Assembly (NCBI RefSeq): GCF_023221595.1
Contig: NZ_CP096563.1
Coordinates: 3,615,501-3,679,500 of the forward strand
Length of the DNA: 64,000 nucleotides
Source: Rhodococcus qingshengii JCM 15477
GTDB taxonomy: Bacteria; Actinomycetota; Actinomycetes; Mycobacteriales; Mycobacteriaceae
Reading direction: 5' to 3'
Positions 17,013 through 28,438 of the stretch are shown here, in pieces. Positions within the stretch are counted from its first letter, which is position 1; the number at the start of each line of letters is the position of its first letter. Under the pieces are notes generated by a model. That model was not told the origin of the DNA. It did not search any database and saw nothing but the letters and a program-made list of their open reading frames with translations. A program made the translations under genes and the position numbers.

Positions 17013-17027
17013 TTGAACACCGTTCAA
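17013..17027. promoter_or_regulatory. BioQ-type operator between bioF and bioA
   Basis: TTGAAC-ACC-GTTCAA is a perfect palindrome with 6-bp arms and a 3-bp centre. It matches the two elements between bioB and bioQ and sits in the 38-bp gap between divergent bioF and bioA, so one bound dimer could silence both directions. Confidence 0.82.
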
Positions 17028-17048
17028 CTCAATGGTTAGGGTGCATCC

Positions 17049-18341
17049 GTGCTCACAACCGGACTTGATCCCCATGACGTCTCCGCCATCGATGCCGATG
17101 TCCTCTGGCATCCGTACGGATCGTTTCCCGCGTCGACTCGTCCGCTGATCGTCGACTCTGCGCAGGGGGCTACCCTGACGCTCTCCGACGGCCGCCGATT
17201 GGTCGACGGGATGAGCTCGTGGTGGGCCGCCATTCACGGCTACCGCAATCCCGTGCTCGACACCGCCGCCGCACGGCAGCTCGGCAAAATGAGCCATGTC
17301 ATGTTCGGCGGACTGACGCACGAACCCGCCGCTCGCCTCGGGCGACTGCTCGTCGACATCACACCACCTCACCTCGACAAGGTGTTCCTCTCCGACTCCG
17401 GTTCGGTGGCCGTCGAAGTCGCAGTGAAGATGTGCCTGCAGTACTGGCGGAGCCTCGGAAAGCCGTCGAAGAATCGTTTGATGACCTGGCGCGGCGGATA
17501 CCACGGTGACACCTTCACCCCCATGAGCGTCTGCGATCCCGACGGCGGCATGCATTCTCTCTGGACCGACGTCCTGCGCCCTCAGGTCTTCGCGCAGGCT
17601 CCCCCGGCGGGCTATCTCCCCGAATACGTGCAGGAGTTGGAATCGCTCTTGGCCGAGCATCACGAGGACCTCGCAGCGGTGATCGTGGAACCGGTGGTCC
17701 AAGGCGCCGGCGGAATGCGTTTCCACGATCCCGCGTACCTGATCGACCTGCGTAACCTCTGCGACAAGTACCAAGTCCTCCTGGTCTTCGACGAGATCGC
17801 GACCGGATTCGGACGCACCGGAGAATTGTTCGCCGCCGATCACGCCGGCGTCAGTCCCGACGTCATGTGCGTCGGCAAGGCACTGACCGGCGGGTACATG
17901 AGTCTGGCGGCAACGCTGTGCACCACGGAGATCGCGGAGACCATCACTGCCGGTGAGGGCGGCGGGCTGATGCACGGCCCCACCTTCATGGGCAATCCAC
18001 TCGCGTGCGCCGTCGCGGTGGCGTCGACCGAACTTCTGCTTGCGATGGACTGGCGGCGTGACGTCGCAACCCTCGAACGTGGCCTCGCTCGAGGCCTCGC
18101 CGAAGCCGTCACAATTCCCGGGGTCGTCGACGTCCGCGTCAAAGGCGGAATCGGAGTGATCGAACTCGAACAGCCGGTCGACATGCAGAGCGCGACCGAT
18201 GCAGCCGTCGACGCCGGCGTCTGGCTCCGGCCGTTCCGCAACCTCGTATACGCGATGCCTCCGTACCTGTGTTCGGAGGCAGAGGTGGAACAGATCACAG
18301 CCGGAATGCTTGCAACCGCCCGCAGCCAGGCGAAACGGTGA
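17049..18341 (+). CDS. bioA: Adenosylmethionine--8-amino-7-oxononanoate aminotransferase BioA
   Basis: A 430-residue class III aminotransferase making 7,8-diaminopelargonate from KAPA with S-adenosylmethionine as amino donor. [13 protein letters not shown] near residue 57 is the BioA hallmark, [14 protein letters not shown] carries the PLP Asp, and [11 protein letters not shown] near residue 276 contains the Schiff-base Lys. It starts with GTG 21 bp past the BioQ palindrome and diverges from bioFD. With bioB, bioF and bioD it completes the later biotin pathway. Confidence 0.95.
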   Translation: MLTTGLDPHDVSAIDADVLWHPYGSFPASTRPLIVDSAQGATLTLSDGRRLVDGMSSWWAAIHGYRNPVLDTAAARQLGKMSHVMFGGLTHEPAARLGRLLVDITPPHLDKVFLSDSGSVAVEVAVKMCLQYWRSLGKPSKNRLMTWRGGYHGDTFTPMSVCDPDGGMHSLWTDVLRPQVFAQAPPAGYLPEYVQELESLLAEHHEDLAAVIVEPVVQGAGGMRFHDPAYLIDLRNLCDKYQVLLVFDEIATGFGRTGELFAADHAGVSPDVMCVGKALTGGYMSLAATLCTTEIAETITAGEGGGLMHGPTFMGNPLACAVAVASTELLLAMDWRRDVATLERGLARGLAEAVTIPGVVDVRVKGGIGVIELEQPVDMQSATDAAVDAGVWLRPFRNLVYAMPPYLCSEAEVEQITAGMLATARSQAKR

Positions 18342-18398
18342 TCGGCACCGTAGACAGTCGACGAGATTCGATCGGCTGCACCCGATAGGGTCTGATTC

Positions 18399-20738
<2,340 letters not shown>

Positions 20739-20751
20739 GGGAGACGTGCAC

Positions 20752-23118
20752 ATGGCCCCGATAACCAGCACCTACCGACTGCAGTTGCGACCGGATGCAT
20801 TCACTCTTCGTGATGCGGCCGCACAGGTGGACTACTTCGAGGCCTTGGGGGTCTCACATCTCTATCTCTCCCCCATCCTCACTGCGACGTCCGGATCGAC
20901 GCACGGCTACGACGTCACCGATCCGACAACCGTGTCCGAAGGACTTGGTGGCCGCGAGGCCCTGGTGGAGCTCTCGCGCGCCGTTCGATCACGTGGGATG
21001 GGCCTGATCGTCGATCTGGTCCCCAACCATGTCGGTGTCGCCAAACCTCGCGAAAATGCTTGGTGGTGGGACGTTCTCACGCACGGGCAGTCGTCGGAGT
21101 ACGCGCATTTCTTCGACATCGATTGGGCCGAGGACAACGGAGCCAACGGCGCCGACGGCAAACTCTCACTCCCGGTACTGGGCAGCCCGGACGATCTCGA
21201 CGCACTGACTGTCGAGAAAGATGGCGAGGAAACACTTCTCGCGTTCTACGAGCACCGCTTCCCCATCGCTGCCGGTACTGAATTCGGATCTCCACAGGAG
21301 GTGCACTCCAGGCAGTCGTACCGACTCGTACCGTGGAACGCCGGGATCGTCAACTACCGACGGTTCTTTGCCGTCAACGAACTCGCTGCGCTGCGCCAGG
21401 AGGACCCCCAAGTCTTCGAACTCTGCCATCGGCAAGTGAAGTCGTGGGTCGACGAAGGACTGATCGACGGCGTTCGCATCGATCATCCGGACGGACTCGC
21501 GAATCCGGCGGAATATCTCGGGCGCCTGCGAGAACTGATCGGACCAGATCAGTGGCTCGTGATCGAAAAGATCCTCGGCCATACGGAACCACTCGATCCG
21601 ATGCTCCCGATCGACGGCACCACCGGATACGACGCCCTCAATCAGCTGGGCGGCATTTTCGTCGATCCCGCCGCCGAACTCGAATTGACCGAACTCTCGG
21701 CAGATCTGACCGGCGACGACGGGGACAGTACGTGGTTGCATCACACCGAACGTCAGTTCAAACGCGACACCGGGCGCGGTGACCTGGCACCGGAGGTTCG
21801 CAGGCTCGTACGTGCAATCCGACGCGAAACCGGAAGTCGTTGCAGTGAGACCGAACTGAACGACGCAGTTGTCGTCGCGATCGCTCGGATGCCGGTGTAC
21901 CGATCCGACTACAGTCCCCTCGCCGGTTTGGCCGCTCGGATCGTCGGCGACATGCACGAATTGGCTCCCGGACATGAACCATCGTTCAACGTGTTGGCGC
22001 AATCCCTGGTGAACAGCGGTGAAGCCTCAGTTCGCTTCCAGCAGGTGTGTGGCGCTGTCATGGCCAAGTCCGTCGAAGATCGACTCTTCTATCGGACGGC
22101 GCGCCTGGTCTCACGTCAGGAAGTCGGCGGCAACCCGGCATCGCTTGCCGTCTCCGTCGCCGAATTCCATCTCCACAACGCGGACCGAGCGAAGCGGTGG
22201 CCGCGCGCGATGACGAGTCTGTCCACTCACGACACCAAACGCGGCGAGGACGTGCGGGCACGGATCGGTGTTGTGTCTCAGGTGCCGACGCTGTGGGCCC
22301 GGCTGATTCGCGAGTGGGAAGACGTGTGCCCCAGCCCTGATCCGCTTACCGGATTGTTCTTGTGGCAGAACATCATCGGTGTGTGGCCGGCGGACGGCCG
22401 CTCGGCAGCCTCGGTTCCAGAGCTGCGCGAGCGTTTGCACGCCTATGCGGAGAAAGCCGTCCGCGAGTCCGGCGCCAGAACTTCCTGGAACGATCCGGAC
22501 GTCGACTTCGAGTCGGCAGTGCACCGCTGGATCGACGAGGTGATCGACGGCCCAGTCGGTGATTCGGTCAGCGAATTCGTCGGCCGGATCGCGCGTCACG
22601 GCTGGTCGGACTCTCTGGGCCAAAAGCTGCTCCAACTTCTCGGGCCCGGCGTTCCCGACGTCTACCAGGGCACTGAGCTGTGGGAGGACTCGTTGGTCGA
22701 TCCGGACAACCGGCGGCTTGTCGACTACGGAACGAGGCGATCACTGCTCGATTCCGGCGCCGCGCCGATCGACGCAACCGGAACCGCAAAGTTGCACCTC
22801 GTTCGCACGGCACTGACACTGCGGCGGGAGAACCCCTCGTGGTTCGATCACGGTGAGTACCGGCCGGTCTTCGCTTCAGGTTCCGGATCCGGTCATCTGG
22901 TCGGCTTCTCGCGCGGCCCGGCAGGTGATCCGCCTATGGTCGTTGCTCTGGCGACGCGACATTCGCTCAGACTCTCGTCGCACGGTTGGAGAGATACGCG
23001 AGTGGACCTGCCAGATGGCGAATGGGTCGACGCACTGAGCGGACAACCCGTCTTGTCTTCGGATGCGCGGGACATCTTCGCTGCCGGGCCATGTGCCCTG
23101 TTGACCAGGGTGCGCTGA
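20752..23118 (+). CDS. treY: Malto-oligosyltrehalose synthase TreY
   Basis: A 788-residue GH13 family enzyme that converts the reducing-end maltose unit of malto-oligosaccharides to a trehalosyl end. It opens with STYRLQL and the long catalytic barrel contains YLSPIL, GLIVDLVPNHVG, GVRIDHPDGLANP (nucleophile) and VIEKILG (acid/base), with SLSTHDTKRGED near residue 485. GAGGGAG, overlapping the treX stop, supports the ATG at 20752 over the GTG two codons earlier. It acts between TreX and TreZ; treZ is found 13.5 kb downstream rather than adjacent. Confidence 0.95.
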   Translation: MAPITSTYRLQLRPDAFTLRDAAAQVDYFEALGVSHLYLSPILTATSGSTHGYDVTDPTTVSEGLGGREALVELSRAVRSRGMGLIVDLVPNHVGVAKPRENAWWWDVLTHGQSSEYAHFFDIDWAEDNGANGADGKLSLPVLGSPDDLDALTVEKDGEETLLAFYEHRFPIAAGTEFGSPQEVHSRQSYRLVPWNAGIVNYRRFFAVNELAALRQEDPQVFELCHRQVKSWVDEGLIDGVRIDHPDGLANPAEYLGRLRELIGPDQWLVIEKILGHTEPLDPMLPIDGTTGYDALNQLGGIFVDPAAELELTELSADLTGDDGDSTWLHHTERQFKRDTGRGDLAPEVRRLVRAIRRETGSRCSETELNDAVVVAIARMPVYRSDYSPLAGLAARIVGDMHELAPGHEPSFNVLAQSLVNSGEASVRFQQVCGAVMAKSVEDRLFYRTARLVSRQEVGGNPASLAVSVAEFHLHNADRAKRWPRAMTSLSTHDTKRGEDVRARIGVVSQVPTLWARLIREWEDVCPSPDPLTGLFLWQNIIGVWPADGRSAASVPELRERLHAYAEKAVRESGARTSWNDPDVDFESAVHRWIDEVIDGPVGDSVSEFVGRIARHGWSDSLGQKLLQLLGPGVPDVYQGTELWEDSLVDPDNRRLVDYGTRRSLLDSGAAPIDATGTAKLHLVRTALTLRRENPSWFDHGEYRPVFASGSGSGHLVGFSRGPAGDPPMVVALATRHSLRLSSHGWRDTRVDLPDGEWVDALSGQPVLSSDARDIFAAGPCALLTRVR

Positions 23119-23212
23119 GCGGTTTCCGCTGACTGGGCATTCACCCCCGAAAAGAACTTCGTCGCGCTAACTTCCGAAGAGCAGATCATCACCACTAGTC
23201 GGAGGTTTGAGC

Positions 23213-24025
23213 ATGGCCGCCAGTCGATTCACCGGAAAAGTTGCCTTCATCACCGGAGCCGCCCGTGGTCAGGGGCGCGCCGAAGCTGTCCGGCTGGCAG
23301 AAGAGGGCGCAGACATCATCGCCGTCGACGCGTGTGTTCAATTCGAATCCACCTCGTATGCCGGCGCCACCGACGACGACCTGGCCGAGACAGTCGAAAT
23401 GGTCAAGGCCCTGGACCGTCGAATTGTCGCTACCAAGACCGACGTTCGCGACTTCTCTGCGCTGTCCGCGGCGCTCGCGGCCGGCATCGACGAATTGGGG
23501 CGACTTGACGTCGTCGTCGCGAACGCCGGAATCTGTTCTGCCAACATGTCCTGGGAAATCACGCCCGAGCAGTGGCAGGAAACGCTCGACGTCAACCTGA
23601 CCGGCGTCTTCCACACCGCCAAGGCAGCGATCCCGCACCTGATCAAGCAAGGCACCGGTGGCTCGATCATCTTCACCAGCTCCGTCGCCGGCCTGCGCGG
23701 CCTCCCCTTCCTCGGCCATTACGTCGCGAGCAAACACGGCATCACCGGTCTGGCCAAGACGATGGCCTCGGAGTTGGGGCAGTACAACATTCGGGTCAAC
23801 ACCATCCACCCACACGGCGTGGAAACCGGAATGCAGATGACGGACATGCGGCCGCTCATCGACGCCAACGCCCACACACTCGGTCCGATCTTCATGCAGA
23901 CCTTGCCCGACCCGGTCAGCCAGCCGGAGGACATCGCCGCCGCCGTCGCGTTCCTCGGTTCCGACGAGGCCCATCACATCACCGGCATCGCGATGCCGCT
24001 CGATCTGGGCACCCTGATCCGCTGA
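23213..24025 (+). CDS. Mycofactocin-type SDR oxidoreductase
   Basis: A 270-residue short-chain dehydrogenase. GKVAFITGAARGQGRAEA is the sequence typical of the mycofactocin-coupled/carveol-dehydrogenase subfamily, in which the NAD cofactor does not exchange freely. VVANAGI near residue 102 and a Tyr-x-x-x-Lys (YVASK) near residue 167 form the catalytic part. GGAGG precedes the ATG at 23213. No mycofactocin biosynthesis genes lie in this window. A terpene or other secondary alcohol is a plausible substrate by family only. A strong hairpin follows the gene. Confidence 0.83.
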   Translation: MAASRFTGKVAFITGAARGQGRAEAVRLAEEGADIIAVDACVQFESTSYAGATDDDLAETVEMVKALDRRIVATKTDVRDFSALSAALAAGIDELGRLDVVVANAGICSANMSWEITPEQWQETLDVNLTGVFHTAKAAIPHLIKQGTGGSIIFTSSVAGLRGLPFLGHYVASKHGITGLAKTMASELGQYNIRVNTIHPHGVETGMQMTDMRPLIDANAHTLGPIFMQTLPDPVSQPEDIAAAVAFLGSDEAHHITGIAMPLDLGTLIR

Positions 24026-24046
24026 TCGAATCTTCTCGAGTTTTTC

Positions 24047-24080
24047 CCGTCCTCGGGGAATATCGCTTCCCCGAGGACGG
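24047..24080 (+). terminator. 14-bp hairpin just before the next gene
   Basis: CCGTCCTCGGGGAA (24047-24060) pairs perfectly with TTCCCCGAGGACGG (24067-24080) around TATCGC. It lies 21 bp after the SDR stop and only 11 bases before the next ATG. It may end the SDR message, or act as an intercistronic attenuator, since little room remains for a promoter. Confidence 0.65.
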
Positions 24081-24091
24081 TTGCGCGAGAC

Positions 24092-25021
24092 ATGACCAAA
24101 ACTGTTGTAGCGCAGACGTACGGCACGCCCGAGGTCCTGAAGCTGGTGGACGTCGATTTACCGTCACCGAAATCAGGTGAAGTCCTGGTCGACGTGAAGG
24201 CGATCGGCGTCAATCCCTTCGACTTCAAGCTCTACAGCGGCGCTTTCGGCACCGACCCCGAGAAACTTCCCATCCGCCTCGGCGGCGAGGCAGCGGGCGT
24301 CGTCTCGGCTGTCGGCGACGGCGTCACAAATGTGAACGTCGGCGACGAAGTGATCGTCAGCCCCGGCAACGGCCTCTACTCCGAACAAGTAGTCGTGCCG
24401 GTCTCCTCTGTCACCGCGAAGCCCGCAGGCATCAGCTGGGAACAGGCAGCCGGCCTCCTTCTGGTCGGCGGAACTGCAGTCGACGCCCTCGACACCATTC
24501 GGGTCGGTTCCGGCGACACCGTTCTCATCCACGGCGCGTCCGGCGGCGTCGGCGCGATCGCTGTTCAGTTGGCAGTTGGTCGCGGAGCTACGGTGATCGG
24601 CACTGCGGGAGCCTCGAATCAGGATTACGTGCGCTCGCTCGGCGCCACGCCTGTGCTCTACGGCCACGGCCTCGAAGCGCGTGTCCGTGAACTCGCGCCG
24701 AACGGCGTCGATGCGGCGTTCGACATCGCCGGAACGGACGAAGCCGTCGATGCATCTCTGGCTTTGGTCACCGACAAGAGTCGCATCGTCACCATCGTCG
24801 CGTTCGGACGCGCCCAGACCGACGGCTTCGCGTCTGTCGGCGGAGGCAATCCGGCAAGTGCCGAAGCACGTTTGAAGGCTCGATCCGAGCTGGTCGAACA
24901 AGCCGGTTCCGGACATCTCACCGTGAAGATCGCCAAGACTTTCCCACTAACGGACGTCGCGCTCGCTCACACCGAGTTGCAGAGCTCCCATCCCGCCGGG
25001 AAGTTCATCCTCATTCCCTGA
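24092..25021 (+). CDS. Quinone-oxidoreductase-like MDR protein, NADP-dependent
   Basis: A 309-residue zinc-free medium-chain reductase of the QOR/ZTA1 type. The N-terminal GroES-like domain has GVNPFDFKLYSG and GGEAAGVVSAVGDGV; the Rossmann domain has VLIHGASGGVGAIAVQLA near residue 142. The zinc-binding Cys/His set is absent. A typical role is single-electron or hydride reduction of quinones or enones. Its 3' end overlaps the converging thioesterase gene by 11 bp. No clear ribosome site is seen; a stable hairpin lies just upstream. Confidence 0.87.
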   Translation: MTKTVVAQTYGTPEVLKLVDVDLPSPKSGEVLVDVKAIGVNPFDFKLYSGAFGTDPEKLPIRLGGEAAGVVSAVGDGVTNVNVGDEVIVSPGNGLYSEQVVVPVSSVTAKPAGISWEQAAGLLLVGGTAVDALDTIRVGSGDTVLIHGASGGVGAIAVQLAVGRGATVIGTAGASNQDYVRSLGATPVLYGHGLEARVRELAPNGVDAAFDIAGTDEAVDASLALVTDKSRIVTIVAFGRAQTDGFASVGGGNPASAEARLKARSELVEQAGSGHLTVKIAKTFPLTDVALAHTELQSSHPAGKFILIP

Positions 25022-25457
25022 CGTTGCTTGCGGTTCCCTGTGTCTGAGGGGCGAGTGGAACCAACAGGGTGGTGCCGAACGCGACGAGCACGGATTCGCC
25101 TTCGCGTTCGGCATGTAACTCGGCAGTGACGAACACCTGCTTGCGCCCGGCCTTGACCGAGCGCGCCGTAGCGACAAATGCGGTTCCGACGCCCGGACTC
25201 ACGAAATTGACCGCGCAGTTGGACGCCGCCACGACACCTACCTGGGTGAAAGCAGCAAATCCGCACGCGGTGTCGACGAGTCCCGCCACGAGCGCAGCGT
25301 GCAGGTGTCCCGAGTACTGGCCCAGATCCTCACGCCATTCGAGCCGCAGACAAACGCGACCCGGTTCGGCCTCCGTGACTTCGAATCCGGCCCACCGGTT
25401 GAAGGCCGCCGAGGCGTTGACCGCCCGCAACTGTTCGAGCATTTCAGAATTTCCCAT
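25011..25457 (-). CDS. PaaI-family hotdog-fold thioesterase
   Basis: A 148-residue single hotdog domain. SGHLHAALVAGLVDTACGFAA contains the helix and Asp of PaaI-like acyl-CoA thioesterases, followed by NCAVNFVSPG and the ARSVKAGRKQVFVTAEL strands. It probably hydrolyses an acyl- or aryl-CoA. The ATG lies inside an 18-bp palindrome shared with the divergent TetR gene, so the TetR protein almost certainly controls it. An alternative ATG lies five codons downstream. Confidence 0.82.
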   Translation of the reverse strand: MGNSEMLEQLRAVNASAAFNRWAGFEVTEAEPGRVCLRLEWREDLGQYSGHLHAALVAGLVDTACGFAAFTQVGVVAASNCAVNFVSPGVGTAFVATARSVKAGRKQVFVTAELHAEREGESVLVAFGTTLLVPLAPQTQGTASNVRE

Positions 25458-25473
25458 GTAGACCAGTCTACAT
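25456..25473. promoter_or_regulatory. 18-bp palindrome over the thioesterase start
   Basis: ATGTAGAC-CA-GTCTACAT is a perfect inverted repeat with 8-bp arms. It covers the start codon of the thioesterase (minus strand) and lies 39 bp before the divergent TetR start. This is a likely operator of that TetR repressor. Confidence 0.72.
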
Positions 25474-25512
25474 AGATTGTGGTGGATCGCTGGGGTGTTT
25501 AAGCTCCAACTC

Positions 25513-26106
25513 GTGGCGACTCCCCCGAAACACCGCGAAGCACTCGTACGAGCTGCGGCCGATCTGTTTCGCCGCCAGGGGTATGCGGCAACGGGCCTCA
25601 ACGAGATCCTCAAGTCGAGCGGGGCGCCGAAAGGTTCGCTGTACCACTACTTTCCCGGCGGCAAAGAGCAGATCGGCGAAGAGGTCGTCCGCGTCGGCGG
25701 GCAGTTGGTCACCGACACCCTGACCGAACTCGCCGACAGCCAATCGGACGCCGGGTCGCTGCTGCGCGAGTACGCGCGGTTGCTCGCCGGATGGGTGAGC
25801 GATTCGGATTTCCACGAAGGCTCGCCGATCACGACGGTGTTGTTGGAACTTGCCCCCGATTCGGAGAGCGTGACAGCCGCCGGACAGGCGGTGTATCGAC
25901 AGTGGACTTCGCTACTGCGCGACACACTGATCGCGTCCGGGGTCGGACGTGCGCGAGCGGAACGGCTTGCCATCCTGGCAGTGTCCGCGCTCGAGGGCTC
26001 GCTGGTGCGGGCTCGCGTCGAACGATCCGGTCAGCCGATTCTCGATTCCCTCGGCGAGGTCGCCGACGTGTTCGACGGAGCAATCGCCGCGGCGCACTCT
26101 CGCTGA
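25513..26106 (+). CDS. TetR-family regulator (LmrA/YxaF-like)
   Basis: A 197-residue regulator whose N-terminal helix-turn-helix (GLNEILKSSGAPKGSLYHYF) and following PGGKEQI are characteristic of the LmrA/YxaF branch, often controlling efflux or detoxification. The start is the GTG at 25513; an earlier in-frame start lacks support. The only divergent gene is the thioesterase, with which it shares a perfect palindrome. Ligand unknown. Confidence 0.85.
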   Translation: MATPPKHREALVRAAADLFRRQGYAATGLNEILKSSGAPKGSLYHYFPGGKEQIGEEVVRVGGQLVTDTLTELADSQSDAGSLLREYARLLAGWVSDSDFHEGSPITTVLLELAPDSESVTAAGQAVYRQWTSLLRDTLIASGVGRARAERLAILAVSALEGSLVRARVERSGQPILDSLGEVADVFDGAIAAAHSR

Positions 26107-26140
26107 GCGAACGCGATCTGAGCGAACGGCACTCTCGGTC

Positions 26141-27049
26141 TCATGAAGGCGCCGAAAGGTACGTTCGCTCGGAATCGGAGGGTGGCTCAGTCGGCTTCCG
26201 GGCGCCATCCCGAGCACCACCTCGAGCACCACCGCGGGCCGCGCCGATCCCTGCGACGACGACGCACGCGATACCTGCCACGGCCAGAACACTCGGAACC
26301 TGTTGCAGCACAACCAGACCGATAAGCTGCGCGAAAGCAGGCTCGAGACTCATCAGCGTGCCGAACGCCGCCGTGGACAGCCTTCGCAACGAGACCATCT
26401 CCAGAACGAACGGCACGACGGGCAGCAAGATCGCGAGTCCGAGGCCCACGAGAATCAGATGCGGAGTCAGCCGCCCGATAGCCGAGTGGCCTACGGCAAT
26501 TGTCGCGGCCAACCCGGCTACCGCCATCGACACCGCCAGCCCGTTGATCCCGGCAACCTCGTCGCCGACGCGCTGGGTGAGCAGTATGTACATCGCCCAG
26601 CAGAGCGCCGCACCGAGTGCGTACGCCACACCGACCAGATCGACTGTCCCTGCCCATGGTTCGGTGAGAAGCACGACGCCCACGCCTGCCAGAACCGGCC
26701 ACAGAACGCGGCCACGCCCCCGGAGCAATGCAACCGTCAGCGGACCCAAGAATTCCAATGCGCTTGCTGTTCCCAGCGGAAGGCGCTCCACCGCTGCCAT
26801 GAACAGGAGCGTCATGCCTGCGGTGACCACACCCAGAACCACGCAAGCCAGAAACGCCTTGCGAGTGAACGCCGAAGGGCGGGGCCTGACGATGATCAGA
26901 AGAATGATGCCTGCCCAGGCGAGTCGTAGCCACGCCGCTCCGTCTGCGCCGAGCTGATCGATCAGGCCCACCGACACGGCGAGCCCGAGCTGCACGCACA
27001 ACATCGCCAAAACAGCCAGGCCCACTCCGGCCCGCGCTTTCGTATCCAT
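26141..27049 (-). CDS. EamA/RhtA-like drug-metabolite transporter
   Basis: A 302-residue protein with ten predicted spans in two EamA repeats, the second beginning near residue 140 ([20 protein letters not shown]). The [13 protein letters not shown] segment near residue 235 is typical of RhtA-type exporters of amino acids or metabolites. The C-terminal tail is polar and carries short Gly-Ala-Arg repeats ([14 protein letters not shown]) produced by a DNA direct repeat. It is divergent from a LysR regulator with a shared intergenic site. The exported compound is unknown. Confidence 0.85.
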   Translation of the reverse strand: MDTKARAGVGLAVLAMLCVQLGLAVSVGLIDQLGADGAAWLRLAWAGIILLIIVRPRPSAFTRKAFLACVVLGVVTAGMTLLFMAAVERLPLGTASALEFLGPLTVALLRGRGRVLWPVLAGVGVVLLTEPWAGTVDLVGVAYALGAALCWAMYILLTQRVGDEVAGINGLAVSMAVAGLAATIAVGHSAIGRLTPHLILVGLGLAILLPVVPFVLEMVSLRRLSTAAFGTLMSLEPAFAQLIGLVVLQQVPSVLAVAGIACVVVAGIGAARGGARGGARDGARKPTEPPSDSERTYLSAPS

Positions 27050-27107
27050 AGCTGAATTGAACGGGAGGCCAACCGTTCGTGTCCACGCGATTTTGACCTA
27101 CATTATG

Positions 27108-27122
27108 TTCACGATTAGTGAA
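27108..27122. promoter_or_regulatory. Candidate LysR box between the transporter and its regulator
   Basis: TTCAC-GATTA-GTGAA is a perfect inverted repeat and fits the T-N11-A rule of LysR sites (TCACGATTAGTGA). It lies 10 bp before the regulator start and 58 bp from the divergent transporter start. Confidence 0.55.
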
Positions 27123-27132
27123 TGATCGAAGG

Positions 27133-28023
27133 ATGGAAACCCGTCGACTCCATCTCCTCCTCGAACTCTCCCGCTTGGGTTCGATGCGTGCGGTCGCCGA
27201 AGCGCACAACCTCACGACGTCGACAGTGTCCCAACAACTCGCGGCCTTGACCGCGGAGACCGGTACCGCACTGATCGAGCCCGACGGTCGCCGGGTGCGG
27301 CTGACGCCGGCCGGTCAACGACTGGCCGATCATGCCGTCACCATCCTGGCAGCCGTCGATGCAGCTCGCCTGGACCTCGATCCGGACGCGGAACCGGTGG
27401 GGACCCTGCGAGTCGGCGGATTCGCAACTGCGATCAGAACCGCGATGCTCCCCGTCGCTCGAAGCCTGCAACGCAGTCACCCGCAGGTGGACGTGATGAT
27501 CTACGAATACGAACCCGTCGAGGCTTTTGCACTCCTCGAACGCGACGATCTAGACCTCGCGCTGACGTACGACTACAACCTTGCCCCCGCGTCGCCGAGC
27601 CCACTACTCGAAGCAATTCCGCTCTGGTCGACGCCATGGGGACTGTGTGTTCCCGACGACGCCAAAGCTCCCGACAAGTCCACAGAATCCGGAATCGATC
27701 TCCGCGCCTTCGCCGACACGTCATGGATAGTGAACTCACGCAACACGGCAGACGAGCGCGCTGTGCGAACCCTCGCGTCGCTGGCCGGGTTCACCCCTCG
27801 GATCACTCACCAGATCGACAGTCTCGACTTGGTCGAACTCTTGATCCTCAGTGGTTACGGCGTGGGGCTGATGCCGCTCGAACGCAAGACTCGCGAAGGC
27901 GTGCGCGTCGAACCACTCGTCGATCCGCCCGTCATCCTCACTGCCTATGCGGTGACGCGTCGCGGCCGATCGTCGTGGCCGCCGCTTCGGCTCGTGTTGG
28001 ACCGACTCACGGCCTACCGATAA
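27133..28023 (+). CDS. LysR-family transcriptional regulator
   Basis: A 296-residue LysR protein: winged helix at residues 1-60 (LGSMRAVAEAHNLTTSTVSQQ) and a periplasmic-binding-fold effector domain after residue 85. The ATG at 27133 follows CGAAGG and gives a standard N-terminus (METRRLHLLLEL). The divergent EamA exporter is the probable target. Its stop lies one base from the stop of the converging small membrane protein. Effector unknown. Confidence 0.87.
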   Translation: METRRLHLLLELSRLGSMRAVAEAHNLTTSTVSQQLAALTAETGTALIEPDGRRVRLTPAGQRLADHAVTILAAVDAARLDLDPDAEPVGTLRVGGFATAIRTAMLPVARSLQRSHPQVDVMIYEYEPVEAFALLERDDLDLALTYDYNLAPASPSPLLEAIPLWSTPWGLCVPDDAKAPDKSTESGIDLRAFADTSWIVNSRNTADERAVRTLASLAGFTPRITHQIDSLDLVELLILSGYGVGLMPLERKTREGVRVEPLVDPPVILTAYAVTRRGRSSWPPLRLVLDRLTAYR

Positions 28024-28024
28024 C

Positions 28025-28381
28025 TCACATCCGATCAGCGTCGCCGTCGCGGCGCTGCTGCTTGGCAATTCGACGCTGCTCTTCCGCCCGCTCGCGGCAC
28101 TGACGCAAGAAGGCTTCGTCCGCCGCCGGATCCTGCGCAACGGCACGTCCCGGGCGCTCGTATTCGCCGTACCCGGTTGGGCCGACGTATCCGCGGGGCG
28201 CGTTCTGTCCGCGCCCGACCACCAGCCACAGAACCGATCCCAAAGTAGGAAGGAAGATGATGATCAGAATCCAGACGACCTTGGGTAGGTACTGGATGTA
28301 GGCGTCATCTCTCGTGATGGCGTCGACGATGCAGAAAATCCACAGCAACATCGTGATGAGGCCGAACAAGGCATAGGGCAC
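28025..28381 (-). CDS. PLDc_N-type two-span membrane protein
   Basis: A 118-residue protein with two N-terminal spans and IVDAITRDDAYIQYLPKVVWILIII-type sequence resembling the short N-terminal domain of cardiolipin synthases that also occurs as a free-standing actinobacterial protein. The second half is hydrophilic and charged. The start is GTG with GGGAGG upstream. It has no phosphodiesterase HKD motif, so it is not an enzyme of that family. The function is unknown. Confidence 0.75.
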   Translation of the reverse strand: MPYALFGLITMLLWIFCIVDAITRDDAYIQYLPKVVWILIIIFLPTLGSVLWLVVGRGQNAPRGYVGPTGYGEYERPGRAVAQDPAADEAFLRQCRERAEEQRRIAKQQRRDGDADRM

Positions 28382-28438
28382 GCTGGCGATTCCTCCCGAG
28401 AATAAAAAACCCTCGCCATGCTAACGAAAACAGACCAA

